Position numbers and translations under genes: made by a program. From a virus, in the IMG/VR virus record IMGVR_UViG_3300009000_000029, positions 1 through 30,563 of that record: a stretch of DNA of 30,563 bases, one strand, 5' to 3'. A model generated the notes under the pieces. It was not told the origin of the DNA and searched no databases. It saw only the letters and a list, made by a program, of their open reading frames with translations. Positions 1-8,802 of this stretch are shown one piece after another (position 1 is the first letter of the stretch; the number at the start of each line of letters is the position of its first letter).

Positions 1-2460
1 GGAGTTACAGAAGGTGTTACTGAAGGTGTAACGGAGTTTGTTGGTGTAACTGAAGGAGTAACGCTCGGAGTAACGCTTGGCGTAACTGAGCTGGTAGGTG
101 TTATTGAAGGAGTAACGCTTGGTGTTACTGAAGGTGTAACACTTGATGTAGGAGTAATCGATGGAGTAACTGATGGAGTAACTGATGGAGTAACACTTGA
201 TGTAGGAGTTACACTTGGAGTTACAGAAGGAGTAACGCTTGGAGTTACACTTGAAGTAGGTGTAATCGATGGAGTAACACTTGATGTTGGTGTTACACTA
301 GGGGTAACACTAGGAGTAACAGAAGGTGTTACACTTGATGTAGGAGTAACGGAAGGTGTAACTGAAGGTGTAACTGAAGGAGTTACTGAGCTAGTAGGAG
401 TTATACTAGGAGTAACTGAAGGGGTAACGCTAGGTGTGACGCTTGAAGTAGGGGTAATACTTGGAGTTACCGATGGTGTAACGCTTGAAGTAGGGGTAAC
501 TGATGGGGTAATGCTCGGTGTTACACTAGGGGTAACAGAAGATGTAGGTGTAATTGAAGGTGTAACACTTGGAGTTACACTAGGTGTAACAGAGCTTGTA
601 GGAGTAATACTCGGAGTAACTGATGGAGTAACTGAAGGAGTTACCGAGCTCGTAGGAGTGATGCTCGGAGTAACAGAAGGTGTAACGCTAGGTGTAACAG
701 ATGAAGTTGGAGTAATCGATGGAGTAATCGAAGGGGTGACACTCGGAGTAATAGAAGGTGTTACAGAACTAGTAGGAGTAATACTTGGCGTAACTGAAGG
801 AGTTACGCTAGGTGTTACAGACGGTGTAACACTTGAGGTAGGGGTTATACTAGGAGTCACCGAAGGAGTAACAGAAGGTGTTACTGAACTTGTTGGTGTA
901 ATCGAAGGTGTAACACTAGGAGTAACGCTAGGAGTAACAGAGCTCGTAGGTGTTATAGATGGTGTTACTGAAGGAGTAACACTCGGTGTTACTGAGCTAG
1001 TAGGTGTAATCGATGGAGTAACGCTCGGAGTAACGCTTGGAGTTACTGAGCTCGTTGGTGTTACAGAAGGCGTAACACTAGGAGTTACTGACGGTGTTAC
1101 TGAAGAAGTAGGAGTTATACTCGGAGTAACACTTGGCGTAACGCTCGGGGTAACCGAGCTAGTAGGAGTGATGCTTGGTGTAACAGAAGGTGTAACGCTC
1201 GGGGTAACAGAGCTCGTAGGAGTGATGCTTGGAGTAACAGAAGGAGTAACGCTCGGAGTTACAGAGCTCGTCGGGGTGATTGATGGAGTTACGCTTGGTG
1301 TAACTGAAGGTGTAACCGATGAAGTTGGAGTTATACTTGGTGTAATCGAAGGAGTAACACTTGGAGTTACGGATGAAGTTGGGGTAATCGAAGGGGTAAT
1401 TGATGGAGTTACACTTGGAGTAATCGAAGGTGTGACACTCGATGTAGGTGTAATTGATGGCGTAACACTAGGAGTTACTGACGGTGTTACTGAAGAAGTC
1501 GGAGTTATACTCGGAGTAACACTTGGAGTAACTGAAGGTGTAACCGAGCTAGTAGGAGTGATTGAAGGAGTAACACTTGGAGTGATTGACGGTGTGACAG
1601 AAGGAGTAATCGATGAAGTTGGAGTTACGCTTGGTGTAACAGAAGGCGTTACTGATGGTGTTACTGAGCTAGTAGGAGTAATCGAAGGAGTTACTGAAGG
1701 TGTTACAGATGGTGTTACAGAGCTCGTAGGAGTGATTGACGGTGTTACAGAAGGTGTTACAGATGGAGTTACTGAGCTAGTTGGAGTTACGCTTGGTGTA
1801 ACAGAAGGTGTTACAGAAGGAGTAATCGATGAAGTTGGAGTAATCGAAGGTGTTACAGAAGGAGTAACTGAAGGCGTAACACTTGAGGTAGGTGTAATAG
1901 ATGGTGTAATAGATGGTGTTATAGAAGGAGTAACACTTGGAGTAACTGAAGAAGTAGGAGTTATACTCGGAGTAACAGAAGGCGTTATTGAGGGAGTAAC
2001 ACTTGATGTAGGTGTTATACTCGGAGTAACTGAGGGAGTAACAGACGGGGTTACTGAGCTAGTGGGGGTAATAGACGGTGTTACGCTAGGAGTAACTGAA
2101 GAAGTTGGAGTTACGCTAGGGGTTACGCTCGGTGTAACGGAAGGAGTAACTGAACTAGTAGGGGTAATAGAAGGCGTTACGCTAGGAGTTACTGATGGTG
2201 TAACAGTTGATGTAGGTGTTATACTTGGTGTAACGCTAGGAGTTACCGAGCTCGTTGGAGTTATTGATGGTGTTACACTAGGAGTTACAGAAGGTGTTAC
2301 AGAACTCGTAGGCGTTATACTCGGCGTAACAGAAGGTGTTACAGATGAAGTTGGAGTGATCGATGGAGTTACACTTGGAGTAATTGAAGGTGTAGGTGGC
2401 GGTGGTGTTACACTAGGTGTAACTGAAGGTGTAGGAGTCGGTGTAGCGCTTGGAGGGGTA
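1..2460 (-). repeat. 12-nt tandem repeat with 54-nt higher-order period
   Basis: The DNA is built of degenerate 12-nt units, each coding for Ser-Val/Ile-Thr-Pro. Every fourth unit or so is followed by an extra 6 nt coding Thr-Ser, giving a 54-nt (18-residue) super-unit. Variants of 42 and 66 nt differ by exactly one 12-nt unit. By eye there are roughly 35-40 super-units. Third codon positions vary freely, so exact DNA identity between copies is short. There are no unique spacers between copies. Confidence 0.9.
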
Positions 2461-2474
2461 GGAGTTACAGACAT
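1..2474 (-). CDS. Ser-Val-Thr-Pro repeat protein, 3' end outside window
   Basis: An open minus-strand frame starts at an ATG at 2474-2472 and stays open to the left edge, about 824 codons without a stop. Apart from a short N-terminus ([17 protein letters not shown]) everything visible is S-[V/I]-T-P tetrapeptides, grouped into units of about 18 residues such as [18 protein letters not shown]. There is no globular domain, signal peptide or membrane segment; any folded domain must lie beyond the window. The minus frame is chosen because every substitution is silent or conservative there, while the plus-strand reading of the same DNA swaps Glu, Leu and Asp. The frame is the same as that of the upstream 982-aa gene but is separated from it by TAA-TAG and then a TGA at 2480-2478. 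No late promoter or Shine-Dalgarno sequence is visible, so the start is uncertain. It may be a second fibre stalk, or a part split from the upstream gene. Function unknown. Confidence 0.6.
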   Translation of the reverse strand, partial: MSVTPTPPSATPTPTPSVTPSVTPPPPTPSITPSVTPSITPTSSVTPSVTPSITPTSSVTPSVTPSVTPSITPTSSVTPSVTPSITPTSTVTPSVTPSVTPSITPTSSVTPSVTPSVTPSVTPTSSVTPSVTPSITPTSSVTPSVTPSVTPSITPTSSVTPSITPSVTPSITPTSSVTPSVTPSITPSITPSITPTSSVTPSVTPSVTPSITPTSSITPSVTPSVTPSVTPTSSVTPSVTPSVTPSITPTSSVTPSVTPSVTPSITPTSSVTPSVTPSVTPSVTPTSSITPSVTPSITPSVTPSITPTSSVTPSVTPSVTPSITPTSSVTPSVTPSVTPSITPTSSVTPSITPSVTPSITPSITPTSSVTPSVTPSITPSITPTSSVTPSVTPSVTPSITPTSSVTPSVTPSVTPSITPTSSVTPSVTPSVTPSITPTSSVTPSVTPSVTPSITPTSSVTPSVTPSVTPSVTPTSSVTPSVTPSVTPSITPTSSVTPSVTPSVTPSITPTSSVTPSVTPSVTPSITPTSSVTPSVTPSVTPSITPTSSVTPSVTPSVTPSVTPSITPTSSVTPSITPSVTPSITPSITPTSSVTPSVTPSVTPSITPTSSVTPSVTPSVTPSITPTSSVTPSVTPSVTPSITPTSSVTPSVTPSITPSVTPTSSVTPSVTPSITPTSSVTPSVTPSVTPSITPTSSVTPSVTPSVTPSVTPTSSVTPSVTPSVTPSVTPTSSVTPSITPTSSVTPSVTPSVTPSVTPTSSVTPSVTPSVTPSITPTSSVTPSVTPSVTPSITPTSSVTPSVTPSVTPSVTPTNSVTPSVTPSVT

Positions 2475-2504
2475 AATTCATAAGTTGTAAAAAGATTGTG
2501 TCTA

Positions 2505-5453
2505 TTATGTTGGAAGTGGGGTTGATGCGCTTGGTGTAGCAGAAGGAGTAGCTGAAGGTGTTACACTAGGTGTAACGGAAGGAGTTACAGAGCTAGTAGG
2601 AGTAATACTTGGTGTTACACTAGGTGTAGCTGAAGGTGTTACAGAGCTAGTAGGAGTAATACTTGGTGTAGCAGAAGGTGTAACGGAAGGTGTTACAGAG
2701 CTAGTAGGAGTAATACTTGGTGTAGCAGAAGGAGTAGCTGAAGGTGTTACAGGTGGTGTAGGTGGTGGTGATACAGCTGGTGTAGCGCTTGGTGTAGCGC
2801 TTGGAGTAATCGATGGTGTTACGCTAGGAGTAACACTAGAAGTAATCGATGGTGTTACGCTAGGAGTAACACTAGGAGTAACAGAACTAGTAGGAGTGAT
2901 TGAAGGTGTTACTGATGGAGTAGGTGACACTGGTGGCGATACCGGCGGTGTTACAGATGGTGTTACAGATGGTGTTGCAGAGGGTGTTACAGATGGTGTT
3001 ACAGATGGTGTTACAGAGGGTGTTACAGAAGGTGTTACAGAAGGTGTTACTGATGGAGTAACAGAGCTCGTAGGTGTCGTAGTTGGTGTTGGTGTTTGTG
3101 ATGCACCTGGCGTATATGTAACACTTGGCGTTACGGAAGGTGTAATACTTTGTGTTACTGAAGGTGTTATAGATGCTGTAGGTGTTACACTTGGTGTAAC
3201 TGAAGGAGAGCACTCAGGGAAAGGATTAATAGGGCTAAGCACAACGCGTCGTAGTTGTTCAAATCTACGAGAGACATCACATAGAAACTCATCAGTTATT
3301 CCACAAGATAAGGTGTAGAAAGGGCATCCGACAAATACTTCCCAATCGGCTGCTGAAGTTGGAGCGTATATAGTAACTTTAAGTCGTGATGTATCTGTAT
3401 CTTTATAAATAGAACTTGTTGCTGTAGTCAATGAGCTATTAACATAAGGATAACCATCTGGTGCAAGAGCAATTGGTGGATAGCTCGCATACTTTAAGGA
3501 ACTTTCTAGACCTGTAGTAAAGCTACTCCTTAATGCACCACCGTAATTCCAAGTTTCGTTACCAACAAACCCTGTATCTAATCGGATAATATCATCGTAT
3601 GTATAGACAAAACGATATGGGTTTACCGGTGTACTCCATTTTAAATCAATATCACCAATATAAGCAGACATTCCATATAAAATGGTATGTTCAAATATAC
3701 CTGGGTAATCAGACCCGAGAGTAGTTAAATCGCATGTATTATCCGGGCAACCGATATTTGGCTCCATACCTAAAAACGGTAATGTAGGTGTATCTTCGAA
3801 AATTGGAGGTTCTTGTGGTACAGGTCCGGTTGTTGTATTGTTAATTGCGAAAGCTGTTAGTGGGGTGAAGGTAAACTCACTTTCATTAGTTTCAGCACTA
3901 TTACCTTCAACATGAAATCCAGTCGTCACGATAACACCATTAGTATTAGAACTCGTAAGCGGTTTAACGAATGAAACTCCCGGTCTATAACGTGTATCTG
4001 AATATACATCAATACCAGTTAACTCCTGCGTAAGGAGTTGTGTGTAGAAAGTATCTGTTTCATTTTTATAATCAACAACAATCCTACGCCCATAGTTTCC
4101 AAGACGCGCTCTTATTGTTTTCTTTCCAGAACTAACCAAATCAAAAGCACTGATTGCTTGTGTTGTGATTACGTTAAAATCTTTATCTCTTACAGTAATG
4201 CTATTAGGCGCATATGATACACCTGATCGAGTAGGTCCATCAGTATAAATAAGTTCTGATGCAAAGACACCAAGACTATCAAATCCGATACCTAATACTG
4301 GCTTATTAAGTGGTTGTGAGGATAATGATGCAGAGAGAAGAGTATTACCAGTAAATCCAAGATCAGGTCCAACACCACCCCCGCTCAATGGATAGTTGGC
4401 GTCCTGCAAAAACATGCAATATCCAAATTCATCTCCAGATGTATACGCACTAAGCTCGTAAGTGAACGACCATGTTATATCGTATTGTGGAGACATACCC
4501 TCTTCAAATATCTGCACTGATACAGCGGATAGAGGTAGCTCTGTTGGGTAGTTGTAAGCAGATCGGTAATTAGTAAAGCCAGTTAAATTAAATTGTGTAG
4601 CCGTATAGCCAGTACTAACACCCGCATCAGCATCTGCATCCTCAATCAACCTATTGAGATCATTAATGTTGCGTAGATTGCCAAAAATATCAAGATCATT
4701 TGTTGTACTTACAACGCCGAAAAGTACGAGTTGATTATCAACAATAGCCATCATTGGCGAGCCAGAGTCACCAGGAATCAATGGTTCGTGCCAAAGTAAA
4801 GCATCACCACCTATTGGACTTTTAAAACCTGCACTAGCATTACCTGCAGTATCGTAATCGTTAGGAAAATCGTCATTAAACTGCCTGAAGTTAATGTAGT
4901 TCATTCTATGAACAAGCGACTTCTCTTCTTGATCAGTTGATACAACAAGTGCATCATTTATAGCAGCATATGCTGATGATGTAAAGATATCCGTATTTAT
5001 ATACTTATAGAAATCTGTAGGGAAGATAGGTAGAGGTTCAATAGCAGCAGGTAGATCAGAGTCGAATGTAACGACCATAAAATCACCGTATGGTACACCT
5101 AAACCAGTGGCTGCAGTACCCGATACCGTTCTTGTGTAGACGTTATTGTCTCTATCCCAAAAGTAAAAAATGTTACCTACTTGTGCTGATGCGTGAAGAG
5201 CAAAAACAGCATGTCTTGGTGTAATAAGAGCACCACCTAAAATAGTACCATCGACATAGCCACCAAGTGTTCGGTTGTTGAGAGGTGGTATACCAGTAGA
5301 ACCGGAGAGACCATACATCCAGTTATCTGTATTTCTTGTCATTGCTGACAATGTAGGGTAGTTATTAAACATCTCCTTATCGGTAGATGCATCATAACCG
5401 CTAATAGCTGTGAGTACAGAATCGGAAAGTGTATTTTTAAGGTCTCTCGCCAT
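2505..5453 (-). CDS. virion protein with trypsin-like serine protease domain and SVTP-repeat stalk
   Basis: 982 aa. Residues about 60-260 look like a chymotrypsin-fold protease: [16 protein letters not shown] gives a His at 87 in the place of the TAAHC motif, YGDFMVV gives Asp124, and IPGDSGSP gives Ser230, so order and spacing of the triad fit family S1. Residues about 300-540 are beta-rich, with a stretch around 345-400 (FLQ, SGGG, LGF, then [11 protein letters not shown]) recalling lectin or ConA-like folds; that is tentative. Residues 560-745 are unassigned and hold several Cys. From about residue 749 to the end the chain is S-[V/I/A]-T-P repeats. There is no signal peptide, so it is more likely carried on the virion than secreted. 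It is the last recognisable gene of the fibre block, after the collar proteins, which suggests a host-surface role. A pseudo-protease with only structural function remains possible. Confidence 0.8.
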   Translation of the reverse strand: MARDLKNTLSDSVLTAISGYDASTDKEMFNNYPTLSAMTRNTDNWMYGLSGSTGIPPLNNRTLGGYVDGTILGGALITPRHAVFALHASAQVGNIFYFWDRDNNVYTRTVSGTAATGLGVPYGDFMVVTFDSDLPAAIEPLPIFPTDFYKYINTDIFTSSAYAAINDALVVSTDQEEKSLVHRMNYINFRQFNDDFPNDYDTAGNASAGFKSPIGGDALLWHEPLIPGDSGSPMMAIVDNQLVLFGVVSTTNDLDIFGNLRNINDLNRLIEDADADAGVSTGYTATQFNLTGFTNYRSAYNYPTELPLSAVSVQIFEEGMSPQYDITWSFTYELSAYTSGDEFGYCMFLQDANYPLSGGGVGPDLGFTGNTLLSASLSSQPLNKPVLGIGFDSLGVFASELIYTDGPTRSGVSYAPNSITVRDKDFNVITTQAISAFDLVSSGKKTIRARLGNYGRRIVVDYKNETDTFYTQLLTQELTGIDVYSDTRYRPGVSFVKPLTSSNTNGVIVTTGFHVEGNSAETNESEFTFTPLTAFAINNTTTGPVPQEPPIFEDTPTLPFLGMEPNIGCPDNTCDLTTLGSDYPGIFEHTILYGMSAYIGDIDLKWSTPVNPYRFVYTYDDIIRLDTGFVGNETWNYGGALRSSFTTGLESSLKYASYPPIALAPDGYPYVNSSLTTATSSIYKDTDTSRLKVTIYAPTSAADWEVFVGCPFYTLSCGITDEFLCDVSRRFEQLRRVVLSPINPFPECSPSVTPSVTPTASITPSVTQSITPSVTPSVTYTPGASQTPTPTTTPTSSVTPSVTPSVTPSVTPSVTPSVTPSVTPSATPSVTPSVTPPVSPPVSPTPSVTPSITPTSSVTPSVTPSVTPSITSSVTPSVTPSITPSATPSATPAVSPPPTPPVTPSATPSATPSITPTSSVTPSVTPSATPSITPTSSVTPSATPSVTPSITPTSSVTPSVTPSVTPSATPSATPSASTPLPT
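2508..3209 (-). repeat. SVTP repeat region of the protease gene
   Basis: This encodes residues about 749-982 of the protease protein. It has the same 12-nt units and TPTSS breaks as the block at 1-2460, but is less regular: Ala replaces Val in many units, and there are interruptions with [17 protein letters not shown] and YTPGASQTP. It is probably related to the neighbouring block by duplication. Confidence 0.85.
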
Positions 5454-5479
5454 AGTATTTTTATCTTAAGGTATGCAAT

Positions 5480-7102
5480 TTACACTCCCCACTCAAACTT
5501 AACAAGACCGTCTGCAGTATCATTTGATGTGCCAGCATGGCCTCCCCCACCTGCACCTGCAACACTATCAGAGCCCCAGAAGGAAGCAGTACTACTAACT
5601 TCTTCACCTCCATCACCGTCAGTATCCCAACCACCACGGCCACCTTCAATAACATGACCACCGAGAATGTAAGCTGACTCACCTCCTGCAAGGCCTGTAC
5701 CATTTGTTGAAAGATTACCGGTATTAGTAGTACCATCAGGTACTGTCCCACTAGTTTGAAATTCAGCACCAACTGATCTTGCAAGTTCCGTACCACCAAT
5801 AGAAATGTAAGAAGGTTCGCCATCTGTATCATTTGTTGTAATACCAGGAGCAACAAAGTATTTAACGTCAGTACCGATGGGGGCTGAAAGAACACCTGTA
5901 ACTGTAGCAGCAGCACCACCTGTACGTGTACCACCTTTAGCACCAGACCCTGTAATCCAGAACTTTGTATATGTTGCTTTTGTCGTAAATGTTGATAGTA
6001 CAGCAGTAGTTGTGTCAAACACTGCAACTCCGGGTACTGGTGTAGAAATTACAACATTATCTTCAAACGGATCAAAAGACTCACCTTCTATTACTGCAGT
6101 ACCATCTGTAGTTGCTTGTAAATTACCGCTTAATGTAAATGACGGTGTTGCAACTGTGTCTGGTAGTGCTTTAATAAAGAATGTTACCGCTTTAGCGCTT
6201 AACCCGCTTGTACCAGTGTCTAAATGGTATTCTGTCCCACCTACAGGGTTTGAATTAACTCCATATAAAACCGAATCTTCGTAATCAGGTAAATTGAAGT
6301 TTACATCATCACCACCATATTGCGAGCCAATAACAGCAGATAAGTCGCGGTAATCAGCTCCTGCTATTGACTGACCATTACAAAGCAAATATCCACTAGG
6401 TACGCTTGATCCCGAAGCAACAGGTATAATAGTTCCAACGGGAATAACAGATGAAGAGTTAAAGTAGACAGTAGCATTTGCTTCTGGAGTGGTCCATTGG
6501 AGATTACCATTAGCATCTGAACGTAAAAATACATTAGCACCGCCTAGACCACCAACAGGAAATTGATAATCAACATTGTTAATGTTAATATTCTGTGGTA
6601 ATTTAAGGTGTGAAACTGAATGAGCAGAAACTCTATCTGTTTTAATTTGCGTACTACTTAACGAGATCTTAGTATTGCTAAGATCAATTGAATTACCTAA
6701 CGCATTAACAGAAACATTAGCTCCAGAAATTGTACCGACTGAAATAGTACCGTTACTATCATCGATATCAATAGTAGTATCACCAGCCTCTAAAATACGA
6801 CCAGCTGATAACCAAGTAGACTCTTCGGTGAGTACGTAAAATATATTACTCGTAGATTCAAATGCATAATCTCCTGTAATAGCGTCTGTAATAGTAGAAA
6901 TATCTGTAACTGACCCCTTCCATTTATTACCTACAACTATACCACCGGCAGTTTGACCATCTCCTACAAACAGACGTTTACCATCAGTAGTGTACCCTAA
7001 CTCACCTTCTGATAAGGTAACATTAACGCGATCTAAATTATCACCACGACGGACAAGTAATTTAAGAAGGGTGTTTTCGAGAATTTCGATTTTTTTAGCC
7101 AT
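5480..7102 (-). CDS. tail fibre protein with collar domain and glycine-rich C-terminus
   Basis: 540 aa. The N-terminus (residues about 15-60: VRRGDNLDRVNVTLSEGELG, then GYTTDGKRLFVGDG and TAGGIVVGN) matches the short fibre-attachment module also present in the next gene and resembles the N-terminus of major tropism determinant proteins. Residues about 219-280 form a phage tail collar domain (PVGTIIPVASGSSVPSGYLL, CNGQ, QYGGDD, NLPDY). The C-terminal 155 residues are rich in Gly (GSGAKGGTRTGG, GAGGGGHAG), like the glycine-rich tip domains of phage adhesins, and are the likeliest receptor-binding part. The upstream sequence has only a weak late-promoter-like CTAAAAATA. No reverse transcriptase or template repeat accompanies it. 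The role as a distal fibre is inferred from domains and place. Confidence 0.8.
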   Translation of the reverse strand: MAKKIEILENTLLKLLVRRGDNLDRVNVTLSEGELGYTTDGKRLFVGDGQTAGGIVVGNKWKGSVTDISTITDAITGDYAFESTSNIFYVLTEESTWLSAGRILEAGDTTIDIDDSNGTISVGTISGANVSVNALGNSIDLSNTKISLSSTQIKTDRVSAHSVSHLKLPQNININNVDYQFPVGGLGGANVFLRSDANGNLQWTTPEANATVYFNSSSVIPVGTIIPVASGSSVPSGYLLCNGQSIAGADYRDLSAVIGSQYGGDDVNFNLPDYEDSVLYGVNSNPVGGTEYHLDTGTSGLSAKAVTFFIKALPDTVATPSFTLSGNLQATTDGTAVIEGESFDPFEDNVVISTPVPGVAVFDTTTAVLSTFTTKATYTKFWITGSGAKGGTRTGGAAATVTGVLSAPIGTDVKYFVAPGITTNDTDGEPSYISIGGTELARSVGAEFQTSGTVPDGTTNTGNLSTNGTGLAGGESAYILGGHVIEGGRGGWDTDGDGGEEVSSTASFWGSDSVAGAGGGGHAGTSNDTADGLVKFEWGV

Positions 7103-7113
7103 GATTTTTATTT

Positions 7114-8124
7114 TTAGTATGGAAGTTTAAATACTGGGATAGCAAAATTACCACATGTACCAGATGCTATTTTAACAAACCCCGCGGATTTGATAGTTTC
7201 GGAGACTTGTGTGCCGCAAGCATTAGCTGATAATACTGATATACATGTTTCACTCGCGCCCCCGTCGCAGAATAAGGAGCCAAAGTAAGGGCCGTTAGTA
7301 GTACAACCAGATAAATTTTGCAGAATTGTTGTTTCTGTTGAAGTGACCCTACCTGTACTATCATATACAGCACTATTGAACGGGTTGATAGTAGCCCCTC
7401 CAATAGTTTCAAGTCTTATAGTGGATCCATCACCACTCTTTTCAAGTCCGTTACCAAGGGCAGAATCACAGATTGCTTCAGCATCAATGGTATCTGCTGG
7501 AGCATTTCTAAACTCTAATTGAGTGCCATCATAAGTAAAAGAATCTGTAGTATATACTCCAATAGGATCAGCACCACCACCACTTAAACCATTACCAATG
7601 TTACTAGTACTAACCGTACCACCAATAACACTAAGTTGTCCAGTGCTAGAATCAACTGCAATAGTAGAACCATCAACATTAGCTGAGAGACCAGAGGTTG
7701 TATATAAAAGACCACCATTTTCACGAACAACGTTACTACTTAGCTGTGCAATACCAACACCGTTATCAACTATGTGTAATTGATTACTTAAACTATATTC
7801 AATAGTTGTGTTATCTGTTTGTGAACCAATAAAGGCCCATGATGATAAATTATCTGCATATGTACCGGAAAGTTGGTATAGAAAATTATTATCATATACT
7901 AAATCCCCATTAATTGCATAATTAAGATCTGTTCTACTACCTACAGTTATTGGTGTATGTGCAACATTACCGACGTTAACTCCACCAACTGTAAACCCAT
8001 CTCCAACCCAAACCCGCTTAGCGTCTGTAGTATACCCAAGTTCACCTTGTTCGAGAGTAATAGCCTGACGCTGTGTATCAGTACCTCTTCTTAATTTTAA
8101 TTTTACTATTTCAATATCTGGCAT
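7114..8124 (-). CDS. tail fibre protein, paralogous N-terminus
   Basis: 336 aa. Residues 8-53 (KLKLRRGTDTQRQAITLEQG, ELGYTTDAKRVWVGDG, TVGGVNVGN) closely match the N-terminus of the 540-aa fibre next door, so the two probably dock on the same virion site. The middle is low-complexity beta-type sequence with Ser, Thr, Asn and Gly (for example GNGLSGGGADPIG), typical of trimeric fibre shafts. The C-terminus (about 275-336) has six Cys and ends in FKLPY; it has no collar or Gly-rich domain, so its tip differs from its paralogue. The start follows from the conserved N-terminal motif. No clear late promoter or Shine-Dalgarno sequence lies upstream, and it is only about 12 nt from its neighbours, so co-transcription with the gene at 8137-8769 is likely. 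Confidence 0.75.
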   Translation of the reverse strand: MPDIEIVKLKLRRGTDTQRQAITLEQGELGYTTDAKRVWVGDGFTVGGVNVGNVAHTPITVGSRTDLNYAINGDLVYDNNFLYQLSGTYADNLSSWAFIGSQTDNTTIEYSLSNQLHIVDNGVGIAQLSSNVVRENGGLLYTTSGLSANVDGSTIAVDSSTGQLSVIGGTVSTSNIGNGLSGGGADPIGVYTTDSFTYDGTQLEFRNAPADTIDAEAICDSALGNGLEKSGDGSTIRLETIGGATINPFNSAVYDSTGRVTSTETTILQNLSGCTTNGPYFGSLFCDGGASETCISVLSANACGTQVSETIKSAGFVKIASGTCGNFAIPVFKLPY

Positions 8125-8136
8125 TGTTTTAAAATG

Positions 8137-8769
8137 TTAAGCTGTTCGTTTCCACACATACAAACCAAATGCAGGTGGTAAATTATTATGTGATTGATCA
8201 CCGCCTGTAGAAAATGTTTTGGTGCTAATTGTCCCACGGTTGCTATCGATATCTGATTTTCTCCCTGATGTCACAGTAGAAGCAAGTAATGGATCGACTA
8301 ACATATCTACTCTCTCAACACGGTTGTTTTGTTCGTGGTAGTGACTAGGTAGTTCATCTTCTGTTAATGTATGATTATATTCACCTACTGTTATGTCGTC
8401 ACCAGCTGCTACTGTTTGTGTGGCAGCATTTTTATCCGTTCCTTCCCCTACTCCAGCAATAAACTTACCTTCTGCAACCTGAGTCCAAGTTGAGCCAGTA
8501 AATCTTCCTCCAGGGTTAGTATTATCAGTAGAAAAAATAACTGAACCGACTGGGTACAGTGAATCTACTAATGCATCAACTAAATTTGTGCCTAAGCTAC
8601 CATCAACATCAATTCCTTGACCAGCTCGTCCAATTTTAAGAGAGCTCTTATTACCAAAACCATCATATACATCTTGCAATCCAGATGCCGGAATAGCCTC
8701 CCCTTTAGCATGAAGCACACCGACATAAGTATCGGAAATGTTGGTGTTCGTTAATGATTCACTTGCCAT
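8137..8769 (-). CDS. collar/gp10-C-like baseplate or fibre protein
   Basis: 210 aa from the ATG at 8769. The frame is open further upstream to 8802, but a CATAAATA late element ends 5 nt before the 8769 ATG, so that start is preferred. The N-terminal 80 residues are unassigned (ISDTYVGVLHAKGEAIP). From about residue 80 the sequence (LYPVGSVIFSTDNTNPGGRF, TGSTWTQVAEGKFIAGVG) is the classic start of gp10-C/collar-type tail domains, and it ends with PSHYHEQN and LPPAFGLYVWKRTA, a metal-binding-like His pair and the usual C-terminus of this family. It probably sits at the baseplate periphery or a fibre joint. It begins a transcription unit that includes the two fibres. Confidence 0.8.
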   Translation of the reverse strand: MASESLTNTNISDTYVGVLHAKGEAIPASGLQDVYDGFGNKSSLKIGRAGQGIDVDGSLGTNLVDALVDSLYPVGSVIFSTDNTNPGGRFTGSTWTQVAEGKFIAGVGEGTDKNAATQTVAAGDDITVGEYNHTLTEDELPSHYHEQNNRVERVDMLVDPLLASTVTSGRKSDIDSNRGTISTKTFSTGGDQSHNNLPPAFGLYVWKRTA

Positions 8770-8774
8770 ACATA

Positions 8775-8782
8775 TATTTATG
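8775..8782 (-). promoter_or_regulatory. T4-type late promoter element CATAAATA
   Basis: CATAAATA on the minus strand, followed by TATGT and then the ATG at 8769. The match to the T4 late consensus TATAAATA is 7 of 8. The 5-nt spacer would put the transcript start at or next to the A of the ATG. Confidence 0.65.
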
Positions 8783-8802
8783 GTAGTGGCAGTATTAAGC
8801 AA

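Noticed and set aside
1-2460. Possible CRISPR array
   Set aside because: The repeats are contiguous 12-nt and 54-nt coding units without unique spacers, and no cas genes are near.
436-2490. 684-codon plus-strand open frame (GVTEGVT-type repeat)
   Set aside because: It is the antisense of the SVTP array. It stays open because the 12-nt units lack stops in several frames, and its residues vary (Glu, Leu, Asp) exactly where the minus frame keeps Ser by silent change.
2896-3318. Plus-strand frame of 140 codons inside the protease gene, and the minus frame at 2887-3213
   Set aside because: Both are shadows of the SVTP stalk of the 982-aa protein, with no promoter or family motif of their own.
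5461-6027. 188-codon minus-strand frame overlapping the 540-aa fibre
   Set aside because: It has skewed Leu/Val/Gln composition and lies wholly inside the collar/Gly-rich fibre gene in another frame.
5480-6027. Diversity-generating retroelement target in the glycine-rich fibre tip
   Set aside because: No reverse transcriptase, template repeat or adenine-biased variable repeat was seen in the window.
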